Part shown: positions 50,268-58,523 of the stretch, in pieces
Layout: each line of letters begins with the position of its first letter
Position numbering within the stretch: position 1 is the first letter of the stretch
Source: Pseudomonas faucium
GTDB taxonomy: Bacteria > Pseudomonadota > Gammaproteobacteria > Pseudomonadales > Pseudomonadaceae
Direction of reading: 5' to 3'
Length of the DNA: 64,000 nucleotides
NCBI RefSeq assembly: GCF_021602585.1
Contig: NZ_BQIP01000021.1
Location: forward strand, 42,721 to 106,720
Notes under the pieces: model-generated
Databases searched by the model: none
The model's input: the letters and a program-made list of their open reading frames with translations, nothing else
Told to the model about the DNA's origin: nothing
Program-made: the position numbers and the translations under genes

Positions 50268-50999
50268 GTGGCAGAACAACAAAAAGTGGTGCTGGTGATA
50301 GGTGCGGGAGACGCCACGGGCGGCGAAATTGCCAAGCGTTTCGCCCGCGAGGGCTACATTGCCTGCGTGACCCGGCGCCAGGCGCAAAAGCTGCAACCGC
50401 TGCTGGACGAGATCCGCGCGGCGGGCGGCCAGGCCCATGGGTTTGGCTCCGATGCACGCAAGGAAGAGGAGGTGGCGGAGCTGGTCGACACGATCGAGCG
50501 TGATATCGGGCCGATCGAAGCCTTTGTCTTCAACATCGGCGCCAACGTGCCCTGCAGCATCCTCGACGAAACCCCGCGCAAGTACTTCAAGATCTGGGAA
50601 ATGGCGTGTTTCGCCGGCTTCCTCACTGCCCAGGCAGTGGCCCGGCGCATGGTCACCCGCGAGCGCGGCACGCTGCTGTTCACCGGAGCCACTGCCGGTA
50701 CCCGCGGCGCAGCCGGGTTCGCGGCCTTCGCCGGGGCCAAGCACGGCTTGCGCGCCCTGGCCCAGAGCATGGCGCGGGAGTTGGGGCCGCGGAACATCCA
50801 TGTCGCCCACGTGGTGGTGGACGGCGCCATCGATACGGCGTTCATCCGCGACACCTTCCCTGAGCGCTACGCCCTCAAGGATCAGGATGGCATCCTCGAC
50901 CCCGCGCACATCGCCGACAGCTATTGGTTCCTGCACGCCCAGCCGCGCGATGCCTGGACCTTCGAACTCGACCTGCGCCCGTGGATGGAGCGCTGGTAA
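50268..50999 (+). CDS. Short-chain dehydrogenase/reductase (SDR)
   Basis: 243 aa. The start is GTG 50268, 5-6 bases after GGAGG; an ATG at 50256 has no binding site. The NAD(P)-binding GxxxGxG is VLVIGAGDATGGEIAKRFAR, and the catalytic Ser/Tyr/Lys are hard to place: the usual YxxxK appears as FAAFAGAKHGLRALA, so Tyr is replaced by Phe (FxxxK), a common change in the non-catalytic or atypical SDR subgroup. FELDLRPWMERW ends the protein. It begins a two-gene operon regulated by the adjacent TetR. Confidence 0.85.
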   Translation: MAEQQKVVLVIGAGDATGGEIAKRFAREGYIACVTRRQAQKLQPLLDEIRAAGGQAHGFGSDARKEEEVAELVDTIERDIGPIEAFVFNIGANVPCSILDETPRKYFKIWEMACFAGFLTAQAVARRMVTRERGTLLFTGATAGTRGAAGFAAFAGAKHGLRALAQSMARELGPRNIHVAHVVVDGAIDTAFIRDTFPERYALKDQDGILDPAHIADSYWFLHAQPRDAWTFELDLRPWMERW

Positions 51000-51026
51000 G
51001 CCCCGACTTTTCAAGGAGAGTGCCGC

Positions 51027-51632
51027 ATGAGCAAGACCGTCGAGTTCTTCTTCGACCTGGGCAGCCCCGCCAGCTACCTGGCCTGGACCCAACTGCCCGA
51101 CCTGTGCGCCCGGCAGGGCGCAACACTGAGCTACCGGCCGATGCTGCTGGGCGGGGTGTTCCACGCCACCGGCAATGCATCGCCGGCAATGATCCCCGCC
51201 AAGGGCCGCTACATGTTCACTGACCTCGGCCGTTATGCCGCGCGCTATGGCGTGCCGTTCGGGCTGCCGCCGGGGTTTCCGCTCAACACCTTGGCGCTGA
51301 TGCGCGGCGTGATGGGCACGCAGATGCACGCACCCGCGCGCTTCGAGGCGCTGCTGGCGGTGCTGTTCAATGGGCTATGGGCGCAGCGGCGCAACCTGGG
51401 GGAAGCTGGCGTGCTGGACGAGATACTGCGCCAGGCCGGTTTCGACCCCGCGCAGTTCCACGCCCTGGCGGCAGACCCTGAGGTAAAGGCCGCGCTCAAG
51501 CAGGCGACCGAAGAGGCTGTGGCGCGCGGGGTGTTCGGCGCGCCAACGTGCTTTGTCGAGGGGCAGATGTATTTTGGCCAGGACCGCCTGGACTTCGTCG
51601 AGCAGGCGCTGGGTCAGCCGGCGCGCAGCTAG
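51027..51632 (+). CDS. DsbA-family 2-hydroxychromene-2-carboxylate isomerase-like protein
   Basis: 201 aa. The thioredoxin-like fold with the kappa-GST motif is present: VEFFFDLGSPASYLAW (the SP pair binds glutathione), YRPMLLGGVFHATGN, and GVFGAPTCFVEGQMYFGQDR toward the C-terminus. The family isomerises ring-fission products in aromatic breakdown using glutathione. It follows the SDR gene by 27 bp and ends before a convergent XRE-cupin regulator. Actual substrate unknown. Confidence 0.85.
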   Translation: MSKTVEFFFDLGSPASYLAWTQLPDLCARQGATLSYRPMLLGGVFHATGNASPAMIPAKGRYMFTDLGRYAARYGVPFGLPPGFPLNTLALMRGVMGTQMHAPARFEALLAVLFNGLWAQRRNLGEAGVLDEILRQAGFDPAQFHALAADPEVKAALKQATEEAVARGVFGAPTCFVEGQMYFGQDRLDFVEQALGQPARS

Positions 51633-51651
51633 CGCTACCGGCAGCCGGGTA

Positions 51652-52197
51652 TCAGAAATTGGCCGGGGTGTTGGCGCTGATGATTTCGGCCTCATCCTGG
51701 CCGATGTTCTTGAAGCTGTGGGGCAGGGTGGTGGGGATGTAGTAGCCATCGCCGGAGTTGAGGATGCTCACCTGGCCATCGACCCACAGTTCCACGGTAC
51801 CGCGGGTGACCAGGCCACATTCTTCGCCTTCGGCATGCACGATCGGCTCGCCCGAGTCGGCGCCCGGGGCATACAGCTCGCGCAGCATGCGCATCTGGCG
51901 CGCCTCGACACTGGCACCGACCAGCAGCATGCGCAGGCCATTGCGGCCCAGGTCCGGTTGTTCACCGGCGCGGAATACGAAACGTTCTTCGCGTACCGGT
52001 TCGTCGAAGCTGAAGAATTCCGCCAGGGTCATGGGGATACCTTCGAGCAGCTTCTTCAGGGAACTGACCGACGGGCTGACGCGGTTCTGCTCGATCTGCG
52101 AGATCGTCGAGTTGGTCAGCCCGCTGCGGCGGGCCAGCTCCCGCTGGGAGAGGTTGTTGCGTTCACGCACCAGTTTGAGTCGTGTCCCCGTGTCCAT
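51652..52197 (-). CDS. XRE-cupin regulator, PuuR-like
   Basis: 181 aa, the PuuR length. HTH at residues 1-60 (GTRLKLVRERNNLSQRELAR, RSGLTNSTISQIEQNRVSPS, VSSLKKLLEGIPMTLAEFFS) is very close to PuuR of putrescine utilisation, followed by a cupin (GADSGEPIVHAEGEECGLVT). PuuR represses polyamine catabolic genes until putrescine binds. No polyamine catabolic gene is adjacent; an MFS gene lies upstream on the same strand, 79 bp away. Confidence 0.9.
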   Translation of the reverse strand: MDTGTRLKLVRERNNLSQRELARRSGLTNSTISQIEQNRVSPSVSSLKKLLEGIPMTLAEFFSFDEPVREERFVFRAGEQPDLGRNGLRMLLVGASVEARQMRMLRELYAPGADSGEPIVHAEGEECGLVTRGTVELWVDGQVSILNSGDGYYIPTTLPHSFKNIGQDEAEIISANTPANF

Positions 52198-52276
52198 AGC
52201 CGCCTTGTAATTAGAGGTGTTAAAAATAATGGGCGACGCATTAAAACACACTCTGCACGCTTGCGCGCTGTGCTTC

Positions 52277-53482
52277 TCAAGCCCGCTGATCGCGCGGCAT
52301 CGGCCATAGCCCGACCAACAGCAACAGCAGCGCCACGGCCAGGAACGGCAGGCGCGGGTCGACGGCATACACCAGTGTCCCGGCCAGCGGCCCGATCACC
52401 GCGCCCATGCCTTGCGCAGCGCCAATGGAGCCTGCGGTCGAGCCCTGTTCCGAGGCCTTCATGGCATTGGCCGCCAGTGCCGAGAACGACGGGAAGACGA
52501 AACCCATGCCCGCCGCCGCCACGAAGTAGCAGCCCCACAGCCATGGCGCGCTGGTGGCCAGCGCACCCGCCGCAAAACCCAGCGCCGAGACACTGGCGCC
52601 GACCCGGATCATCTTCAGCGGTGGCCACTGCAACTGGCGCAGGATGACCTGGGACAGGATCAGCGCCACGCCGACGGTGGTCAGTGCAATGCCCGCGGTT
52701 TGCGCAGCCTCTGCCGCCCCGAGGTGCAAACGGTCGAGGGCGAAGAAGCCGACGATGATCTGCGAAACGGTGACGCTGAGCATCGCGCTGAAGGCCACCA
52801 GCAGCGGCCGGCGCAGGCGTGGGTCGTTCAACCGCACCGGGCTCGGCGCATGGCTGTGGGCCAGGGGCTGTGGCTTGAGCTTGAACAGCAGCACCAGAAA
52901 CGCCGTGGCCGGCAGCAGCGACATCACATGGAACGGCAGGGCCAAGCTGTGCTCGGCCAGCAACGCGGCCAGCGCTGGCCCCAGCACCAGGCCGACGGCG
53001 CTGGCGGCACCCAGCGAGGCCATGGCGCGGGCCCGGCGCTGGGGTTCGACATGGTCGGCGATCAGTGCGTTGCAGGCCACCGGGATGGCGGCGTAGAAGG
53101 CGCCGATGGCGCCACGGGCGAGCATCAGGCCAACAAAGGCCAGGGTCGCGCCTGGCAGCCAGTGCAAGGCGCCTTCGATGAACAGGCACAGCACCCAGTA
53201 GGCCAGGGTGAAGCCGGCACTGCCCAGCAGCAGGATGCGCCGCCGGCCCAGGCGGTCGGCGGCACGGCCCCAGGGGCGAGCCAGCAGCACCCAGACCACC
53301 CCGGCCACGGTCACTGCCGCGCCGGCTTGCCAGGTGGCCATGCCGAGCAGGCGGGCGATCGGCCCGATCAGCGCGACGAAGGCCATCATCGACATGGTGC
53401 AGGCCATGGTCACCAGCAACAGCGGGCGCAAGTCCAGGGTGCTGGCGGGAACGAAGGTGGCAGTATCCTTTGCGGCATTCAT
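52277..53482 (-). CDS. MFS transporter, multidrug/siderophore-exporter type
   Basis: 401 aa, twelve helices. Loop motif A reads RPWGRAADRLGRRRILLLGS and motif C is present in AAQGMGAVIGPLAGTL. The ATG at 53482 begins MNAAKDTATFVPASTLDLRP. It could export a drug, toxic metabolite or siderophore. A short AT-rich motif resembling a Fur box (53511-53530) lies upstream, but the match is weak. Probably one unit with the PuuR-like gene downstream. Confidence 0.88.
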   Translation of the reverse strand: MNAAKDTATFVPASTLDLRPLLLVTMACTMSMMAFVALIGPIARLLGMATWQAGAAVTVAGVVWVLLARPWGRAADRLGRRRILLLGSAGFTLAYWVLCLFIEGALHWLPGATLAFVGLMLARGAIGAFYAAIPVACNALIADHVEPQRRARAMASLGAASAVGLVLGPALAALLAEHSLALPFHVMSLLPATAFLVLLFKLKPQPLAHSHAPSPVRLNDPRLRRPLLVAFSAMLSVTVSQIIVGFFALDRLHLGAAEAAQTAGIALTTVGVALILSQVILRQLQWPPLKMIRVGASVSALGFAAGALATSAPWLWGCYFVAAAGMGFVFPSFSALAANAMKASEQGSTAGSIGAAQGMGAVIGPLAGTLVYAVDPRLPFLAVALLLLLVGLWPMPRDQRA

Positions 53483-53562
53483 TGAGGCATTCCAGGGCAG
53501 GTCGACAGGCAAGAGTAATGAGAATGCTTGCCGGGTGTCGAGCCTGCCTGGGCAGCCTGCCA

Positions 53563-54096
53563 TCATTCGCTGCGGCGCAACGGGCCTGGCCACATGCTGC
53601 GCAATACGCCATCTCGACGCACCAGGGCATGCATCAGCGCAGCGCCCAGGTGCACCACGACGGTGGCGAACAGCAGGTAGCCGGCCCAGCCGTGAGCCTG
53701 GCGCAGTACCGCATACAGCTGCAGGTCGTGCGGGGCGATGGCCGGCAGCTGCAAGGGGCGCGGATAGCCGCCGGCCGAGAGCATGGCCCAGCCCAGCAGG
53801 GGCATGGCCAGCATCAGGGCATAGAGCAGCACGTGCGAGGCGCCCGCTGCCCAGCGTTGCAGGGGCGGCAGGTCGCGGGGCAGGGCAGGATGGGGCAGGG
53901 CCAGGCGCAGGCCGATGCGCAGCAGCACCAGCACCAGCAGCGCCAGGCCGGTGGCCTTGTGCAGCTCGACCAGCAGCGGGTGGCGCGGCGACAGGTCGGC
54001 GACCATGCTCACGCCGATGAACAGCATCGCAATGATCAGGATCGCCATCAGCCAATGCAGCAACCGGTGCAGCGGGTGGAAGGCTTGCGGGTTCAT
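53563..54096 (-). CDS. Cytochrome b561-family membrane protein
   Basis: 177 aa with four helices and histidines placed for two b haems: HPLHRLLHWLMAILIIAMLF, LVELHKATGLALLVLVLLRI and LRQAHGWAGYLLFATVVVHL. B561 proteins carry electrons between quinol and periplasmic partners. The start overlaps the stop of the catalase-like gene as ATGA, so the two are one operon; the haem membrane protein may feed electrons to the peroxidase. ATG at 54096. Confidence 0.9.
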   Translation of the reverse strand: MNPQAFHPLHRLLHWLMAILIIAMLFIGVSMVADLSPRHPLLVELHKATGLALLVLVLLRIGLRLALPHPALPRDLPPLQRWAAGASHVLLYALMLAMPLLGWAMLSAGGYPRPLQLPAIAPHDLQLYAVLRQAHGWAGYLLFATVVVHLGAALMHALVRRDGVLRSMWPGPLRRSE

Positions 54097-55139
54097 GGCT
54101 TGGCTCCTGTGCCGAGCGATTCGCGGCTGCGGCGGTTGAACGATTCCGAATAGGCGGCCGAGCGGGCGGCGAGGATCGGGTCGGCGGACGCTTCGATGCC
54201 ACGGGGCAGGATCAGCGGGTCGAAATTCAGGTCGCGGCAGGCGCCTTGCTCCGGGCCATCAACCTGTTCGACCACCAAGGTGCCGGCGTCGACGCTGCGT
54301 CGCTCGGCGGGCCAGGGTTTGGCCGGGTCGTCCACGGCATCACCGGGCTCGGCCAGTACCAGGCGCAAGGTCCAGCGCAGCGGGCCCTGGGCCAGGCGTT
54401 GCTGCAGGTCGTGTTGCAGGAACTGCTTGTCGTCGACCTGGCCAGGCAGCGGCGAGAACGGTGTTTGCGGCTCCAGTTGCCAGCGCACCGGGTGGGCCGT
54501 GCCACTGCCATCGATCAGGCGAAAGGCGTTGATGCTGTGGTACTGGGTGCTGGCGAAGCTGTCGCTGGGCTTGTAGCTGGCGGCCCACTGGCGGAAGGCG
54601 GCGCTTTCCGGGTGGGCGGCGAAAAATGCCTGCATCTTCGCCGGGTCCGGTTTGCCGGTGCCGGGCACCGGGGCCCCAGCCAGTACCTGCTCGTAGAAGC
54701 CTTGCGGGTTGCTGACGGCAAGCACCGGTGGGTTGTTCATGCCGGTGCGCCAGATTTGCCCGTCGTCGGTGCTCAGCTGGATCGCCAGGCTGCGCACCGG
54801 TATGCCGGTGTCCGGGGCGAACGGGTTGGCGCCGCCGATGGCGAAGCGGCCGATCACCGGCACCCGGGCCTGGCTGAAGGCGCGCGCGGTCGACAGGCTG
54901 GCAGCCTGCCCACTGGGCTGGAAGTAGCCGCTGATGCACAAGCCCTTGGCGTGGTTCTTGCGATAGCCCGCGTAGTGCCCGGCCTGGGCCTCGAAGGTGT
55001 CGATGATGCGTTGCGGCGTGAGCCGTGGCCCGCCGACCCAGCCGGCGGCGTAGGCAAAGCCTGCCCCCAGGGCCAGCATCACGGCGCCGATGCCCGCCAG
55101 GCGCAAGGCCTTGGCGGGCCCGTGCAAAGGTGCGTTCAT
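54093..55139 (-). CDS. Catalase-family peroxidase (SrpA-like), exported
   Basis: 348 aa with an N-terminal hydrophobic leader (LAGIGAVMLALGAGFAYAAG), then the catalase core as used by small catalase-like peroxidases: NHAKGLCISGYFQPSGQAAS (distal His region), GRFAIGGANPFAPDTGIPVR, NPPVLAVSNPQGFYEQ and FRQWAASYKPSDSFASTQYH. The proximal Tyr segment is near YSESFNRR at the C-terminus. It acts on peroxide in the periplasm or at the membrane. Promoter GGAATAA-N15-GTC lies 34 bp upstream, so it is a probable target of the divergent ECF sigma factor. Confidence 0.9.
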   Translation of the reverse strand: MNAPLHGPAKALRLAGIGAVMLALGAGFAYAAGWVGGPRLTPQRIIDTFEAQAGHYAGYRKNHAKGLCISGYFQPSGQAASLSTARAFSQARVPVIGRFAIGGANPFAPDTGIPVRSLAIQLSTDDGQIWRTGMNNPPVLAVSNPQGFYEQVLAGAPVPGTGKPDPAKMQAFFAAHPESAAFRQWAASYKPSDSFASTQYHSINAFRLIDGSGTAHPVRWQLEPQTPFSPLPGQVDDKQFLQHDLQQRLAQGPLRWTLRLVLAEPGDAVDDPAKPWPAERRSVDAGTLVVEQVDGPEQGACRDLNFDPLILPRGIEASADPILAARSAAYSESFNRRSRESLGTGAKP

Positions 55140-55172
55140 GGTGATCGTCCGGTTCAGTGAAGGTGGCAGTAC

Positions 55173-55197
55173 GACGGGGCAGGGAAAAACTTATTCC
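55173..55197 (-). promoter_or_regulatory. ECF promoter for the catalase/cytochrome b561 operon
   Basis: Reading minus: GGAATAA (-35), 15 bp, GTC (-10). It is 34 bp before the catalase-like ATG and shares the palindrome 55191-55211 with the opposite promoter. Confidence 0.65.
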
Positions 55198-55211
55198 ATC
55201 GCCTGGAATAA
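55191..55211. promoter_or_regulatory. Perfect TTATTCCA-N5-TGGAATAA palindrome between divergent operons
   Basis: The two -35 elements (GGAATAA) of the divergent promoters are the arms of one 21-bp inverted repeat. RNA polymerase carrying the ECF factor could bind only one side at a time, or a dimeric regulator could bind here. Confidence 0.7.
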
Positions 55212-55229
55212 ATTTTGTCGCCAGGCGTC
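55205..55229 (+). promoter_or_regulatory. ECF promoter for the sigma/anti-sigma operon
   Basis: GGAATAA (55205-55211), 15 bp, GTC (55227-55229), 41 bp before the sigma ATG at 55270: same spacing as the opposite promoter, indicating autoregulation. Confidence 0.65.
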
Positions 55230-55269
55230 TGCCCCCTACACTGACAACCCCAAGGGCCGGTAACCTGCC

Positions 55270-55791
55270 ATGCACGACCTGGACGAACAGCAATGGCGCG
55301 AGCTGCTGCAGCGGCTGCGCCGCTTTGCCCTGTGGCTGACCCGCGAGCCCGGCAGCGCCGACGACCTGGTCCAGGCCACTGTCGAGCGCGCCTTGAGCCG
55401 GGGTGGCCAGCAGCGCGAGGCAGAGGCGTTGCGCGCCTGGTTGTTCACCATCCTTTATCGGTTGTTTCTCGACAGCAAACGGCGTGAGCGCCTGCATGCC
55501 CGCTGGTTGTCCTGGTTCGGCCGCGCCGAGCAGGAAGAGCAGGCACTGGGCGGCAATATCGAGAACATCGTCCTGGCCCAGGCCGACCTGCAGGCCTTCG
55601 CCCGCTTGTCGACCGAACAGCGGGCCCTGCTGTTGCTGGTCAGTGTCGAGGGGCTGAGCTACAAGGAGGCCGCCGCGGCCCTGAACATACCCATCGGTAC
55701 GGTGATGTCGCGCCTGTCCCGCGCCCGTGCCGCCCTGCGCGACTTGACCGAAGGCAGCCCCCAGCCGCCGGCCTTGCGGAGATTGAAATGA
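55270..55791 (+). CDS. ECF-family RNA polymerase sigma factor
   Basis: 173 aa, ECF size. Region 2 spans ~residues 10-75 (FALWLTREPGSADDLVQATV, EALRAWLFTILYRLFLDSKR) and region 4 ~120-165 (LSTEQRALLLLVSVEGLSYK, EAAAALNIPIGTVMSRLSRA). The stop codon overlaps the anti-sigma start as ATGA. It should recognise GGAATAA-N15-GTC, the motif present on both sides of its promoter region. The divergent catalase-like and b561 genes suggest an oxidative or peroxide signal. ATG 55270. Confidence 0.95.
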   Translation: MHDLDEQQWRELLQRLRRFALWLTREPGSADDLVQATVERALSRGGQQREAEALRAWLFTILYRLFLDSKRRERLHARWLSWFGRAEQEEQALGGNIENIVLAQADLQAFARLSTEQRALLLLVSVEGLSYKEAAAALNIPIGTVMSRLSRARAALRDLTEGSPQPPALRRLK

Positions 55792-56540
55792 CACGCCTTA
55801 TTCCCAGCGAAGATGAACTGCACGCCTATGTCGACGAGCGCCTGGCGCCGGCGCGGCGTGCCGAGGTGCAGGCCTGGCTGGCAGCCAACCCGCAGCAGGC
55901 TGCAAGAATCGAGGCCTGGCGCAGCGATGCCCGGCGGCTGCGTGCGGCCTTGGCGGGGTTTGGCGAGCAGCCGGGGGGCACGCAGCTTGACCTTGCGCAG
56001 GTGCAGCGGCGCTTGCGCCAGCGCCGCCAGCGGCGCCTGGCCTCGGCAGCGGTTCTGCTGTTGGCGCTTGGCGTAGGTGGCATGGGCGGCTGGCAGGCGC
56101 GGCAGGTGACGTTGGCAGGCAGCGAATTGCCCATGGCCGATGCCGTGCAGGCCCATCGCTTGTTCGCCGGCAGCGAGGCGCTGGATATCCAGGCCAGCGA
56201 CCCGACCCAGTTGCGTGAATGGCTTGGCAGGCATTTCAACCGCGTGGGGCAGTTGCCGGACCTTGCCGGCTACGGCTTCCAGCCTGTCGGCGCGCGCTTG
56301 TTGAGCAATGAACAGGGGGCGGCGGCGTTGCTGGTGTTCCAGGACCGCAATGGCCAGCGCATCAGCCTGTTCCTGCGCTCGCCAGGCGATCGTTACCAGC
56401 GCATGCCGGACGGGCAGCGGGTCGATGGGCAACTGGAGGCGCGGTACTGGTCCCATGGGGCGTACAACTTTGCCCTGGTCAGTGCGGCCGACGATGTGCG
56501 GGGGGCGGGGGTAGGGGAGGTATTGCGGTTGGGGTTGTAA
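55788..56540 (+). CDS. Membrane anti-sigma factor
   Basis: 250 aa. The cytoplasmic N-terminal ~80 residues (IPSEDELHAYVDERLAPARR, AEVQAWLAANPQQAARIEAW) resemble the anti-sigma domain of ECF partners, without a clear HxxxCxxC zinc motif. One transmembrane helix (ASAAVLLLALGVGGMGGWQA, residues ~83-102) and a C-terminal periplasmic domain (EWLGRHFNRVGQLPDLAGYG, FQPVGARLLSNEQGAAALLV) follow. It should hold the sigma factor inactive until a periplasmic signal is sensed. Overlaps the sigma gene by 4 bp (ATGA). Confidence 0.92.
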   Translation: MTRLIPSEDELHAYVDERLAPARRAEVQAWLAANPQQAARIEAWRSDARRLRAALAGFGEQPGGTQLDLAQVQRRLRQRRQRRLASAAVLLLALGVGGMGGWQARQVTLAGSELPMADAVQAHRLFAGSEALDIQASDPTQLREWLGRHFNRVGQLPDLAGYGFQPVGARLLSNEQGAAALLVFQDRNGQRISLFLRSPGDRYQRMPDGQRVDGQLEARYWSHGAYNFALVSAADDVRGAGVGEVLRLGL

Positions 56541-56585
56541 GGCGTTTAAGCGAAGTGGCCTGGCGGAGTTTTTTCAGTGTTGCGA

Positions 56586-56806
56586 AAATCGAGCGCCGCC
56601 CGCGCGGCGCATCGCGGATAAATCCGCTCCCACATTTGTTGCAACGTACCTATGCCTGATAGGCCATGGTTGTCAGCCTTGGTGACACGACGCGATATCT
56701 CGGCGAGCGCTAAAAGCGGACGACCATGGCCTGACAGACCGTGGCACGTTGCAACAAATGTAGGAGCGGATTTATCCGCGATGCGCCGCGCGGGCGGCGC
56801 TCGATC
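56586..56806. repeat. MITE-like palindromic element, copy B (inverted relative to A)
   Basis: Same element as 34605-34826 in the opposite orientation: arms start AAATCGAGCGCCGCCCGCGC and end with its reverse complement (the last bases read CTCGATC). The middle read in reverse complement differs from copy A at about four positions. A spurious frame starting MPDRPWLSALV occurs in both copies. No clear target-site duplication flanks either copy. It fills most of the gap 56541-56856. Confidence 0.85.
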
Positions 56807-56856
56807 TCAAAGGCGACATCTACCCAAAGGCAAGCACCCAGCAGCCTCACGCAACC

Positions 56857-57669
56857 TCAGCTCAACTCCAGCCAGATCGGCGCATGGTCCGAAGGCTTCT
56901 CCATCCCCCGCAGTTCATAGTCCACGCCCGCCGCCTTGATCCGCGGCACCAGGTGCTGCGAGGCCATGATCAGGTCGATGCGCAGCCCACGCTTGGGCTC
57001 ATCCTCAAAACCGCGGCTACGGTAGTCGAACCAGCTGAAGCGGTCGTTCACCTCGGGATACAGGTGGCGGAAGCTGTCCACCAGCCCCCAGCCCTTCAGG
57101 CGCTCCATCCACTCGCGCTCCTCGGGCAGGAAGCTGCACTTGCCGGTCTTCAGCCAGCGCTTGGCGTTGTCCGGGCCGATGCCGATGTCGCAGTCCTGGG
57201 GCGAGATGTTCATGTCGCCCATCACCAGCACTGGCTGGTCCTGCTTGAACTGGCCTTCCAGCAACGCCTGCAGGTCGCTGTAGAAGCGCTGCTTGGCCGG
57301 GAACTTGGTGGGGTGGTCGCGGCTTTCGCCCTGGGGGAAGTAGCCGTTCATGATGGTGATCGGGTTGCCGTCGGCGTCGGCGAACGTGCCCCAGATGAAG
57401 CGGCGCTGGGCATCTTCCTCATCCGTGGCAAAGCCCTTGTGCAGGCTCAGGGGGGCCTGGCGCGAGAGCAGGGCGACGCCGTAGTGGCCCTTTTGCCCGT
57501 GGTAATGCACGTGGTAGCCCAGGGCCTGCACGTCGGCCAGGGGGAACTGATCGTCGCTGACCTTGGTTTCCTGCAGGCCGATCACGTCCGGCTGGTGCTT
57601 TTCGATCAGCGCCGCCAGCTGGTGCGGGCGGGCCCGCAGGCCGTTGATGTTGAAACAGAGGATCTTCAT
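56857..57669 (-). CDS. xthA: Exodeoxyribonuclease III
   Basis: 270 aa, the E. coli XthA length. Catalytic residues of the exonuclease-endonuclease-phosphatase fold: Glu34 in [12 protein letters not shown], the Asp and Asn of [12 protein letters not shown], and the terminal [10 protein letters not shown] (Asp-His). N7 motif in [10 protein letters not shown]. It removes AP sites and 3' damage in base-excision repair. ATG 57669. Next to the MITE copy B on its 3' side. Confidence 0.95.
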   Translation of the reverse strand: MKILCFNINGLRARPHQLAALIEKHQPDVIGLQETKVSDDQFPLADVQALGYHVHYHGQKGHYGVALLSRQAPLSLHKGFATDEEDAQRRFIWGTFADADGNPITIMNGYFPQGESRDHPTKFPAKQRFYSDLQALLEGQFKQDQPVLVMGDMNISPQDCDIGIGPDNAKRWLKTGKCSFLPEEREWMERLKGWGLVDSFRHLYPEVNDRFSWFDYRSRGFEDEPKRGLRIDLIMASQHLVPRIKAAGVDYELRGMEKPSDHAPIWLELS

Positions 57670-57831
57670 GGAAAGACAATCCCGGTAAAAGGCCGGATGC
57701 TAGCCGACATCGGCCACGATCACCAGCATGGCGGCTTTGCCGAGGCGCTGCTAACGTGCTGTCAGGGGTGAACGAAGCGCCGTGGGGCACCTCCAAGGCA
57801 CTGTATGCCCATTCCAGGAGGACATCCCGCA

Positions 57832-58482
57832 ATGCCCGAAGCCACAGTTGCCCAGGCCCGCATCTGCACGCTCGACGATGGCTACAGCCGCGAGGCCCGC
57901 TCGCTGCTGTACCACGCCTACCGTCACGAACCCACCTTTGCCTACATCTTCGAAGCCCAGCGCCCAGGCTACGAGCGGCGCTTGCGGGTGATGGTGCGCG
58001 AGTGGGTGCGCCAGCATTTCTACCTGCAGTTGCCCGCCATCGGCCTGCTGCTGGATGACCGCCTGATCGCCCTGGCGCTGATCGTGCCGCCGCAACGGCG
58101 CCTGGGCGTGGCCGACAGCTGGGCCTGGCGCCTGCGCATGCTGCTGGGCACCGGCCAGCGCTGTACCCGCCGCTACATGGACTACCAGGCGGCATTGGCC
58201 AGCTGCCTGCCCACAGGCCAGGTGCACATGTTGCCGCTGCTGGGCGTGCACCCGCAGTTTCGCGGCGGCCACTACGGCGAGCAATTGTTACAGGCTGTGC
58301 ACGACTGGTGTGCCGAAGACCCCAACACCCAAGGCGTGGTGCTGGATTCCGGCAACGAGCATTACCTGGCCTTCTACGAGCGGCAGGGCTACGAAGAAAT
58401 TGGCGAGGTGGCGGTAGGGCCGATCCGCGAGCGGGTGTTCTTCCATCCCAACCCATTGCCTTCCATGCCCACTTCTGCCTGA
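57832..58482 (+). CDS. GNAT-family acetyltransferase
   Basis: 216 aa; GGAGG is 11-15 bases upstream, spacing a little long, of ATG 57832. The acetyl-CoA motif is in LPLLGVHPQFRGGHYGEQLL (V-x-P-x-x-R-G-x-x-x-G-x-x-L/A) and the C-terminal FYERQGYEEIGEVAV. The N-terminal part (ARSLLYHAYRHEPTFAYIFE) carries the substrate side. Acceptor unknown. Divergent from xthA. Confidence 0.85.
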   Translation: MPEATVAQARICTLDDGYSREARSLLYHAYRHEPTFAYIFEAQRPGYERRLRVMVREWVRQHFYLQLPAIGLLLDDRLIALALIVPPQRRLGVADSWAWRLRMLLGTGQRCTRRYMDYQAALASCLPTGQVHMLPLLGVHPQFRGGHYGEQLLQAVHDWCAEDPNTQGVVLDSGNEHYLAFYERQGYEEIGEVAVGPIRERVFFHPNPLPSMPTSA

Positions 58483-58523
58483 TGCGCGCCAGACGGCTCC
58501 CTTGAGCGGCTGGCTCTGGTAGC

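Noticed and set aside
53511-53530. Possible Fur box (GTAATGAGAATGCTT-like) before the MFS gene
   Set aside because: Only one side resembles the consensus and the dyad is poor. It was noted in the gene entry but not called as a site.
56652-56939. Frame starting MPDRPWLSALV, also in the minus frame at 34.7 kb
   Set aside because: It starts inside the palindromic repeat element and the same peptide occurs in both copies, so it is a by-product of the element, not a gene.
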